From contig LUZV01000221.1 of the NCBI GenBank assembly GCA_001603765.1, forward strand, positions 1 to 5,325: 5,325 nt of DNA, read 5' to 3'. Both the position numbers and the translations under genes were made by a program. Positions 1 through 4,646 of this stretch are shown one piece after another (the first letter of the stretch is position 1; each line of letters begins with the position of its first letter). The notes under the pieces were generated by a model, which saw only the letters and a list, made by a program, of their open reading frames with translations, ran no database searches and was not told where the DNA came from. This DNA is from Anaerolineales bacterium Chloro_02 (GTDB taxonomy: Bacteria > Chloroflexota > Anaerolineae > Anaerolineales > Anaerolineaceae).

Positions 1-8
1 AAGCCATA

Positions 9-30
9 TATTAAAAGAGCCGAAGGCTCT
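9..30 (-). terminator. Hairpin with T-rich tail, leftward
   Basis: Read on the minus strand, AGAGCC and GGCTCT form a perfect 6-bp stem closed by TTC, followed by TTTTAATAT. This is a compact intrinsic-terminator shape. It would end leftward transcription coming from the gene-free region, although no leftward gene is identified there. Confidence 0.5.
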
Positions 31-61
31 CAGTCGTGCCGGATGCCGGGGCATCGTACAA

Positions 62-93
62 ACAGCACAGGCCGGCCGCCCCCACAGCACAGG
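62..93. repeat. 10-bp direct repeat, 22-bp period
   Basis: ACAGCACAGG occurs at 62-71 and again at 84-93, so the copies sit 22 bp apart, about two helical turns. The 8-bp palindrome GGCCGGCC (70-77) overlaps the first copy. Same-face spacing could suit paired protein binding, but two copies in GC-rich DNA may be chance. Confidence 0.4.
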
Positions 94-295
94 GAGTGAA
101 ACGCGGTTTGCGCGGGACGGGGCTCGTTTCCGTCCGTCCTGCGGATTCCGTTGCCGGGTACTTCCCGTGCATTCGAGACGGTGTACAGTTTCGTGTCAGG
201 GTGCCGGGCGACCTCGACCGGCCCGGAAGATGTGCGTCACCGCGAACGGCCGCCGGCGCAATCGGTGCTTCAACCGCACTCCACGCACGCGGAAA

Positions 296-323
296 ACCGC
301 TTGTGACCGAGATCACAAGCGGT
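296..323. promoter_or_regulatory. CRP/FNR-family-like palindrome or hairpin
   Basis: Two perfect 11-bp arms, ACCGCTTGTGA (296-306) and TCACAAGCGGT (313-323), flank a 6-bp centre. The core is TGTGA-N6-TCACA, the established consensus core of CRP-type sites. The arms are longer than such a site needs, and on the minus strand the hairpin is followed by TTTTCC. A leftward terminator is therefore an equally good reading. No gene starts close to it, which weakens the operator interpretation. Confidence 0.5.
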
Positions 324-379
324 GGTAAAACACTATGCCGTTAACGCGGGAGGTCAATTGCCACCATTGCTTAAAAAGG

Positions 380-403
380 AACCATTCATCTCGTGTAATG
401 GTT
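380..403. repeat. 7-bp inverted repeat
   Basis: AACCATT (380-386) and AATGGTT (397-403) are perfect inverted arms separated by 10 bp. No T-run follows on either strand. Function unknown; a protein-binding site or a weak hairpin are both possible. Confidence 0.35.
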
Positions 404-488
404 ATTCTAATCGAATGCTTTCCTGCCAGATAGCGCGAAATGAAACTGGGACGGACTTTTCGGGAATTATCTTGCGGGGCGCCGGTGT

Positions 489-548
489 TTCCACTTAGGC
501 GGTATGCCGGAGGAAGCGAAGGGCGAATCGACAAAGCATTCCACTTAG
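489..548. repeat. 10-bp direct repeat spaced exactly 50 bp
   Basis: TTCCACTTAG is present at 489-498 and 539-548, start to start 50 bp. A 9-bp inverted pair, GAATGCTTT (413-421) and AAAGCATTC (533-541), overlaps the second copy. No gene adjoins these repeats and I cannot assign a role. Confidence 0.35.
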
Positions 549-647
549 AAGCCCGACCCAAATCAAAATGCACAAGAAGACCGGCAAACTTTCTGCATAA
601 AGCGAACGGAGTCTCTCATATGCCGAGGCCGGAAGTCAAGCCAATAC

Positions 648-672
648 GCACAAAGTTGTGCAATTAATTGCA
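648..672. promoter_or_regulatory. Two overlapping palindromes, possible operator
   Basis: GCACAA-AG-TTGTGC (648-661) is directly overlapped by the perfect 14-bp palindrome TGCAATTAATTGCA (659-672). The block is AT-rich inside a GC-rich setting. Close-packed dyads resemble a binding site for a dimeric regulator. The nearest promoter-like element is TATAAA at 700-705, but it has no convincing -35 box and no gene follows, so the target is unknown. Confidence 0.35.
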
Positions 673-823
673 TAGGGCACGGCGCCTCGTTTTCCGTGGT
701 ATAAAAGAAAACCGCCGGCCCGAGCGCGCTTGCGTGCGGCCGGATAAAGCGGGGGCGGAGGAAAGGAGCTGTTGCTCAAAAGGATATTTTAAGGTTCATT
801 ACGATAGTGGAACGAACGAAAAT

Positions 824-848
824 CCCCCTCCCTGCAATGGGAGAGGGG
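824..848. repeat. GC-rich hairpin
   Basis: CCCCCTCCC (824-832) pairs with GGGAG and GGGG (839-848) as a 9-bp stem with one bulged A at 844 and a TGCAAT loop. On the minus strand the stem is followed by ATTTTCG. It could be a secondary terminator for leftward transcription or a copy of a dispersed intergenic repeat. One copy in this window cannot distinguish these. Confidence 0.4.
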
Positions 849-952
849 AGTCGTCCGTATTTTGGGGCGGCCTCCTGCTGAAATTTTGGTTTTGGGCAAC
901 AACCCTGGAGGCCTTTCTCCGCTCTTTCCAACCGGTATGATCCGGAAAAGGT

Positions 953-983
953 GCGGGGGGCCGGCTTGAAACCGGTCCCCCGC
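953..983. terminator. Terminator hairpin downstream of the beta-barrel gene
   Basis: GCGGGGG (953-959) pairs with CCCCCGC (977-983) and inner CCGG (961-964) pairs with CCGG (972-975) around a 7-nt loop. On the minus strand it is followed by ACCTTTTCC, and on the plus strand by GATTTTC, so it may act in both directions. It lies about 40 bp past the stop of the minus-strand outer-membrane gene, where a terminator is expected. A small GCCGC/GCGGC hairpin (993-1005) sits between the two. Confidence 0.6.
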
Positions 984-1020
984 GATTTTCATGCCGCTTG
1001 GCGGCTGATCGTTTCGGTGC

Positions 1021-1791
1021 TTAGAACCTGTAGTTCACGCCCAGGTTGAGTTGGTGAGTCACGGTGTCCACCGTGTAAGCGACCTGGTAGGGTTGAGCCG
1101 CGAGCGCAAACCCGGGAACCGGGTTGGCGATAACGGTTTCGCTGCCCAGGTCATAGAACAGGTACTCCAGCTTCACGCTCCACCTTCTGGAAAGGGCGTA
1201 TTCCGCGCCCGCTCCGGCGGCCCACCCCACCTTGGTATCGTCCGTGGATGCCGAATACACCTGGTTTCCAATCGGCCGAAAGTCGGTGGTGCCCGTAAAG
1301 CTCACGTGTCCGTAAGCCAGGCCGCCCGTGCCGTAGATCAGCAGGTTGGGCAAAACGGTGTAGCCCACCCTGGGGCGAATCGTCCCGAACCAGTCGGTTT
1401 CCGCGTGGGTTCTGAGCAATCCGTTACCCGGCAGAGGCGTTCCGTCATATTGGGTTATGGGGCTCAAAGTGGACGTCCCGGACATTGCGGACCCCGAAAA
1501 ATCAGCCTCGATGCCCACCACGAAGCACCCGCTCTGCCAGTTGTAGCCGGCCTGTAAACCCCCGAGCACCCCCTTGGCGTGCAGGGACTGCGAGGTCGGT
1601 TCGAGATTGATAAACGTGGCGGCGTCCGGCAGCGGCTTGGTGCCCGGGTCGGCGTTGACCACGCCGTAGCCCAGATGGAGACCCACGTAAGGGCCGGTCC
1701 AGTTGAACGTGCCGTCCGCTGCCAAACCGATCCCGCTCAACGCCAGCATGAACGCAAACGACAGTAACGTTACCCTGAATAACAATTTCAT
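1021..1791 (-). CDS. Outer-membrane beta-barrel protein (Omp25/31-like)
   Basis: This 256-residue protein is predicted to sit in the outer membrane as a small, probably eight-stranded beta-barrel. Residues 1-24 form a classic Sec signal peptide: Lys2 and Arg6, a hydrophobic core, and a cleavage site after GLA or the next Ala. The mature part opens with NWTGPYVGLHLGYG, a signature of OMP_b-brl/Omp25-31 proteins. It continues with alternating Gly/aromatic strands such as WFGTIRPRVGYTVLPNLLIY and WSVKLEYLFYDLG. It ends in LNLGVNYRF, whose terminal Phe is the usual BAM-complex signal. The ATG is supported by GGGGAGG 5 nt upstream. The gene is monocistronic, with its own promoter and a terminator at 953-983. 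Members serve in envelope integrity or surface interaction; no substrate can be deduced. Confidence 0.88.
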   Translation of the reverse strand: MKLLFRVTLLSFAFMLALSGIGLAADGTFNWTGPYVGLHLGYGVVNADPGTKPLPDAATFINLEPTSQSLHAKGVLGGLQAGYNWQSGCFVVGIEADFSGSAMSGTSTLSPITQYDGTPLPGNGLLRTHAETDWFGTIRPRVGYTVLPNLLIYGTGGLAYGHVSFTGTTDFRPIGNQVYSASTDDTKVGWAAGAGAEYALSRRWSVKLEYLFYDLGSETVIANPVPGFALAAQPYQVAYTVDTVTHQLNLGVNYRF

Positions 1792-1842
1792 TGTGTCCTC
1801 CCCTTTTAGTGGACCTTAGGATCCCCCGGATACACTCCAAGC

Positions 1843-1871
1843 CTTCTATTCACAGCTCGGTCAATTGTCAA
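1843..1871 (-). promoter_or_regulatory. Sigma-70 promoter of the beta-barrel gene
   Basis: On the minus strand a perfect -35 box TTGACA (1871-1866) is followed by a 17-bp spacer and TAGAAG (1848-1843), which matches the -10 consensus at 4 of 6 positions. Transcription would start near 1836, giving an untranslated leader of about 45 nt before the ATG at 1791. Confidence 0.55.
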
Positions 1872-1955
1872 GGAAAGAAAGGCCGCGCAAAATTTGCCGG
1901 TTTAAATCAATCGGTTGGGGAGTGGAAATCAATGAGGGATTTTCTGCGCGCCGGG

Positions 1956-1985
1956 AAAAAACGGCCCGCTCGGACGCCGGCGGGG
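1956..1985 (-). terminator. Intrinsic terminator of nth
   Basis: On the minus strand a GC-rich segment, with CCCGC pairing GCGGG and an alternative CGGC/GCCG pairing closer to the tail, ends in a run of six T. It lies 43 bp past the nth stop codon, before the next minus-strand gene's promoter. It therefore separates the two genes into different transcripts. Confidence 0.6.
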
Positions 1986-2028
1986 TTGAAATCGCGGGTC
2001 GGTTTGTTATGTACCGGTAAGGGACGGC

Positions 2029-2688
2029 TCACGCCTTGGGGGGATGTTCTTTCATCCCGTAATCGCAGAAGGGAAGCAACGGGCAGATCGGGCATTTCGG
2101 CTTTCTGGCGATGCAGATCCTCCTGCCGTGCTGGATGAGCTGATGGCAGAACTGGATCCATTTCTGGCGGGGGACGGCCTCCATCAGGTCCTGTTCGATC
2201 TTGTCCCGGTCCTTTTTGTCGGTGAGCCCCAGCCGCGCCGATAACCGGGCGACGTGGGTGTCCACGACGATGCCCGGAATCTGGAAAGCGTTGCCCAAAA
2301 CGACGTTGGCCGTCTTGCGCCCTATGCCGGGCAGTTCGACCATGGCGTCCAGGTCGGGAGGAACTTCGCCGCCGTAGCGTTCCACGAGCACCCGGCAGGT
2401 TTCCTTTATGGCCTTGGCCTTGTTATGATAAAAGCCGGTGGATCGGATGTCCTCTTCCAGTTCTTCGATGGACACTTCGGCGAAGGCCTTGGCCGCGGGA
2501 AACTTTCGAAAAAGGGCGGGCGTTACCTTGTTTACGCGCTCGTCGGTGCACTGGGCGGAAAGGATCGTGGCAACCAGGAGCTGAAGAGGATCGCCGAAGT
2601 CCAGGGAGCATTGAGCGTCCGGATAGAGTTCGTCGAGCATATTTAGTATTGACTTTACCCTGTCGGGGGATATATGCAGTGCGCTCAA
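2029..2688 (-). CDS. nth: Endonuclease III, DNA glycosylase/AP lyase
   Basis: Nth excises oxidised pyrimidines and nicks the abasic site in base-excision repair. With the TTG start at 2688 it is 219 residues, close to the 211 of E. coli Nth. The helix-hairpin-helix LPGIGRKTANVV (119-130) carries the catalytic Lys125. The Gly/Pro-Asp loop IVVDTHVARL follows, with catalytic Asp143. The C-terminus holds Cys192, Cys199, Cys202 and Cys208 in the Cx6Cx2Cx5C spacing of the 4Fe-4S cluster. The N-terminal LLVATILSAQCTDERVN (37-53) is also family-typical. The frame stays open upstream to 2841, but those 51 residues show no Nth similarity. AAGGGAG lies 8 nt before the TTG. The gene is divergent from the cysteine-cluster gene, and all key residues are intact. 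Confidence 0.96.
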   Translation of the reverse strand: MSALHISPDRVKSILNMLDELYPDAQCSLDFGDPLQLLVATILSAQCTDERVNKVTPALFRKFPAAKAFAEVSIEELEEDIRSTGFYHNKAKAIKETCRVLVERYGGEVPPDLDAMVELPGIGRKTANVVLGNAFQIPGIVVDTHVARLSARLGLTDKKDRDKIEQDLMEAVPRQKWIQFCHQLIQHGRRICIARKPKCPICPLLPFCDYGMKEHPPKA

Positions 2689-2703
2689 AATTGTCACTCC
2701 CTT
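2686..2703 (-). promoter_or_regulatory. Ribosome-binding site fixing the TTG start of nth
   Basis: On the minus strand AAGGGAG (2703-2697) precedes TTG (2688-2686) by 8 nt, an ideal spacing. The GTG three codons upstream overlaps this Shine-Dalgarno sequence and so cannot use it. No in-frame ATG nearby gives a protein of family length. Confidence 0.7.
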
Positions 2704-2727
2704 ACAGCGATGGTGATTGGCTGAATT

Positions 2728-2756
2728 TTGTCCTTGGGACCAAGTCCTTATGTCAA
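2728..2756 (-). promoter_or_regulatory. Possible nth promoter with internal dyad
   Basis: A perfect TTGACA (minus strand, 2756-2751) lies about 65 bp before the nth start. The matching -10 is weak: GGACAA or GACAAA at 17-18 bp, or CAAAAT at 20 bp. The spacer contains the inverted repeat CTTGG-GA-CCAAG (2733-2744). A weak -10 with a dyad in the spacer could mean regulated expression; this is inference. Confidence 0.35.
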
Positions 2757-2800
2757 AGTTTCGGTTTGATTTCAAGGCGAAAGGATTGTATTGCGATAAA

Positions 2801-2815
2801 GGTGTACTGTACACC
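2801..2815. promoter_or_regulatory. Perfect 15-bp palindrome, operator candidate
   Basis: GGTGTAC and GTACACC are perfect 7-bp arms around a single T. The site ends 26 bp before the ATG of the cysteine-cluster gene and lies in the divergent gap with nth. It sits directly after promoter-like sequence (TTGATT at 2766 with TTGTAT or GATAAA downstream). The position suits a repressor site overlapping the start of the rightward transcript. The responsible regulator is not in the window. Confidence 0.5.
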
Positions 2816-2841
2816 CGTTGAGGGAGCGGGTTCGGAGGCAA

Positions 2842-3255
2842 ATGGACGAGACAAAATTAAAAAATCTGTTGAGGTCGATATCGGCAAAAGCGCCCGCCGG
2901 CAGGAGGTCTTCCGGCGTTCATATAGTGGTGTGTCCTTTTTGCGACACCGGCCACCCGGTGCCGATGGATTTCGATTCCATTCACCGCTGCAGTTGCGGG
3001 GCCTGCTACAAAGTATGCGGCAGCGACACCCTCGAAGCAGGCGTGGGAGATATCGCAAGTTCTTTGTGGAACGACGACGAACTGGATTTCGTGCGGCAGG
3101 TGCCGGTGGATTTTTGTAACATCATCATCGAAAAAGACTTCGACCGCCTGCTGAACCTTAAGGAGACCTCGAGAGAGGACGCCGGCATCGAACGCTTCTG
3201 CAAATACGACGTCAACCTGCACCTGAACCTGGTGTGGGTCAAAAGGCTGTTCTGA
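2842..3255 (+). CDS. Cysteine-cluster (zinc-ribbon-like) protein of unknown function
   Basis: This 137-residue protein is probably cytoplasmic, with no signal peptide or membrane segment. Residues 26-60 carry VCPFCDTGHPVP, then RCSCGACYKVCG. Cys31, Cys34, Cys50, Cys52, Cys55 and Cys59 form CxxC-x15-CxCxxCxxxC, consistent with a zinc ribbon or another metal site, with a possible extra ligand in His38 or His48. The remainder is acidic and then Leu/Asn-rich, ending in LHLNLVWVKRLF, and matches nothing I recognise. The ATG is chosen because GGAGG precedes it, though with only a 3-nt spacer. An in-frame TTG at 2818 would add eight residues but has no Shine-Dalgarno site. The gene is divergent from nth and stands alone. 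The metal, partner and role are unknown. Confidence 0.75.
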   Translation: MDETKLKNLLRSISAKAPAGRRSSGVHIVVCPFCDTGHPVPMDFDSIHRCSCGACYKVCGSDTLEAGVGDIASSLWNDDELDFVRQVPVDFCNIIIEKDFDRLLNLKETSREDAGIERFCKYDVNLHLNLVWVKRLF

Positions 3256-3421
3256 CGGAGAGCGGAAGGTGCAGTCGAAGAATAGGGGAGGGACCGCGGA
3301 AGGGTGAGGCAGGACCCTCGGCGGAAGACCGGAGCGGGAAGCCGGAATGGAAAGGCAGAGAGCGGATTTCCGGGCATCCACCCGCGCCGCGAAGCCCGCT
3401 GCCCGAGGCTCGCAACCCGTA

Positions 3422-3455
3422 ACTCCCTTTCTTGACACCAACCGCATAAGGGAGT
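3422..3455. repeat. 8-bp inverted repeat around the tRNA promoter
   Basis: ACTCCCTT (3422-3429) and AAGGGAGT (3448-3455) are perfect inverted arms separated by 18 bp. They enclose the -35 box of the tRNA-Ala promoter, and the second arm ends on the first base of the -10. No T-run follows, so a terminator is unlikely. Confidence 0.45.
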
Positions 3456-3460
3456 ATATC
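3432..3460 (+). promoter_or_regulatory. Promoter of tRNA-Ala
   Basis: A perfect TTGACA (3432-3437) is separated by exactly 17 bp from TATATC (3455-3460). Transcription would start near 3467, only about 8 nt before the mature tRNA 5' end, as expected for a single-gene tRNA transcript. Confidence 0.75.
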
Positions 3461-3474
3461 TTCCCAACCACAAC

Positions 3475-3547
3475 GGGGATGTAGCTCAGTTGGGAGAGCG
3501 CAGGCTTCGCAAGTCTGAGGTCGTGGGTTCGAATCCCATCATCTCCA
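3475..3547 (+). tRNA. tRNA-Ala, anticodon CGC
   Basis: The 73-nt sequence folds as a canonical cloverleaf. The acceptor stem is GGGGATG/CATCTCC, the D arm GCTC/GAGC, the anticodon stem CAGGC/GTCTG with loop TTCGCAA, and the T arm GTGGG/CCCAT with loop TTCGAAT. Positions 34-36 read CGC, decoding the alanine codon GCG. The third acceptor pair is G-U, the known identity element for alanyl-tRNA synthetase, which independently supports alanine. The discriminator is A. The next bases are TAC, so CCA is not encoded and must be added by CCA-transferase. The gene has its own promoter and terminator. It borders a sharp change in base composition, so its 3' end is a candidate integration site. Confidence 0.96.
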
Positions 3548-3562
3548 TACGATAGATAGTCC

Positions 3563-3603
3563 AAGGGGGTTCCAGGTTCCTGCCTGTTACCCCTTTTCTT
3601 TTT
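3563..3603 (+). terminator. Terminator of tRNA-Ala
   Basis: AAGGGG (3563-3568) pairs with CCCCTT (3590-3595), with an inner CAGG/CCTG stem (3573-3576 and 3583-3586), followed by TTCTTTTT. It begins 16 nt after the tRNA end, a typical intrinsic-terminator position. Confidence 0.65.
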
Positions 3604-3701
3604 CCCGCCGCCGGTGACGGGCAATTCGCTTGTTGGCAGTGCCTGCGGTAGAAAACTACAAAGCCTGTCCTTCTTGCCCTCCAGACCCCAGGGGAGTACT
3701 C

Positions 3702-4159
3702 GTGCAAGCTGAGGCCAACGGTGAATTCAAGGTCTCTGAAGCCCTGCGCGAAAACGTGAAGAGTATGTACGTGATCTGGGTTACGTCATCGGTGCGTCCA
3801 TTTTCCGCGAACGGACTGCCGGTGACAGGCTCCTGCCAAATGAACTTGAGCTTGATGAGCGTACAAACCAAGTCAAACAAAAGAGTGTCAACAGAATAGA
3901 CGAAGACAAGTTCTGGACTGAAGAGGCAATCGAAATCGGTTTAATCCACAGCCGACAATGGAGAATGTGGGTGAATTCCGTAACCGTCAATTACTGGACG
4001 GACACACTTTATCCCGGCACTTACCTCTGGTACCTCCGCGAACCGCCCGACCCCGAGTTTACCGAAGAGCAAGAGCAGGAACATGAACGGGCAAAGGACG
4101 TAATCTATCAGAAAATCAAAGAGCGGCGAGAGAAGCGGCGCATTAATGCGCAATCTTAG
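3702..4159 (+). pseudogene. Frame-disrupted gene of unknown function
   Basis: A GTG at 3702 has GGGGAG 5 nt upstream and begins a plausible frame, MQAEANGEFKVSEALREN. The protein-like signal then continues one base back, in a second frame open from 3740 to the TAG at 4157-4159. That frame has no ATG, GTG or TTG until 3965. It encodes a hydrophilic, Trp/Tyr-containing domain, with TEEAIEIGLIHSRQWRMWV in the middle. The charged, probably helical tail is rich in Glu, Lys and Arg, ending KERREKRRINAQS. Joined, the product would be about 150 residues, consistent with loss of one base near 3740-3770. A shorter intact gene from ATG 3965 (64 residues) is possible but poorly supported, since GGAG lies only 2 nt from that ATG. 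I recognise no family. Confidence 0.4.
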
Positions 4160-4200
4160 TTTGGACTAAAGTAGCCAATTCACTGAATCTCCGTCGTAGC

Positions 4201-4228
4201 TTGCGATCTTCCTCAATCGTGGTAAAAT
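4201..4228 (+). promoter_or_regulatory. Possible promoter for the right-end ORFs
   Basis: TTGCGA (4201-4206) and TAAAAT (4223-4228) are separated by 16 bp and match the -35 and -10 consensus at 4 and 5 of 6 positions. The start would fall near 4235, about 20 nt before the TTG at 4257. AT-rich DNA produces such matches by chance. Confidence 0.35.
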
Positions 4229-4256
4229 CGCCCTGAACTGACTATAAACCTCATGG

Positions 4257-4547
4257 TTGAGGACGATTGCTCATTTAGAAGTATGGAGCCTGGACCACCA
4301 AGGTGCATGGGGCCAGGCTGACCAAAGACATGCCGACAGAGCAGAAAAAGCCTTTTTAATGAAATTCAAAGTGATGAGCCAGACAATATGGGAAGATGGC
4401 GAAATGGTTTTGAACCAAATTGAAAGTGGCTTGGGCCATAAAGCGGCAGCAAAGAGAGCTTTTTGTCTGAACAGTGATCGCGAAAAATCGGAGTTTCGAC
4501 AGAAGCCAGAAAGCATTGTCGTCTACTATGTTGATGAAGACAAATAA
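4257..4547 (+). CDS. Small hypothetical protein
   Basis: This 96-residue frame opens with TTG at 4257 and ends with TAA. It has no clear Shine-Dalgarno site. The in-frame ATG at 4359 (residue 35) would give a 62-residue product, also without a good site, so the true start is uncertain. The second half looks most protein-like: FKVMSQTIWEDGEMVLNQIE, then a basic Ala/Lys/Arg stretch, and a short hydrophobic strand IVVYYV before an acidic end. There is no signal peptide, membrane span or known motif. It shares the reading frame of the next ORF, which could begin 12 nt after its stop, so the two may be co-transcribed. It may be a small partner of that gene or a fragment. Confidence 0.4.
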   Translation: MRTIAHLEVWSLDHQGAWGQADQRHADRAEKAFLMKFKVMSQTIWEDGEMVLNQIESGLGHKAAAKRAFCLNSDREKSEFRQKPESIVVYYVDEDK

Positions 4548-4646
4548 TCTGAGTTCGCGATGCAGACAGTGCCTCGCTTCAACTCCATTCGCTGGCCAAA
4601 GCGCCTTTCTCTTCGTGAACTTAGCCCTAAATTGTGAGATTTCAAA

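Larger units (their letters stand above)
1..1020. other. Gene-free 1-kb intergenic region
   Basis: No reading frame here looks like a real protein. The open frames at 11-316, 36-344, 440-667 and 668-940 are rich in Arg, Pro, Cys and Ser in a way typical of chance translation of GC-rich DNA. They lack Shine-Dalgarno sites and show no domain. The region does hold clustered short symmetry elements, listed separately: hairpins, a CRP/FNR-like palindrome, overlapping palindromes near 650 and short direct repeats. I recognise no known structural RNA such as tmRNA, SRP RNA, RNase P RNA or a common riboswitch. An unrecognised small RNA or a decayed gene remains possible. Confidence 0.6.

Noticed and set aside
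11..344. Open frames of about 100 codons on both strands at the left end
   Set aside because: Their composition is that of chance translation of GC-rich DNA. They have no Shine-Dalgarno site, and the minus-strand one ends inside a terminator-like hairpin.
2801..2815. LexA box near a DNA-repair gene
   Set aside because: GGTGTAC-T-GTACACC does not fit the LexA consensus forms I know, and nth is not a classical SOS gene.
2689..2841. 51-residue N-terminal extension of nth in the same frame
   Set aside because: It has no family similarity and overlaps the intergenic promoter region. A strong Shine-Dalgarno site serves the downstream TTG, which gives the usual Nth length.
2857..3624. 255-codon minus-strand open frame
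   Set aside because: It runs antisense to the cysteine-cluster gene and through the tRNA. Part of it reads DGIRTHDLRLAKPALSQLSY, a well-known spurious translation of tRNA sequence.
3747..3755. Programmed -1 frameshift site
   Set aside because: C GAA AAC does not meet the X XXY YYZ rule, and no strong downstream stem or pseudoknot was seen.
4635..4637. TGA read as selenocysteine
   Set aside because: No SECIS-like hairpin is evident just downstream and no redox motif surrounds it. A GTG start or a nonsense mutation is simpler.
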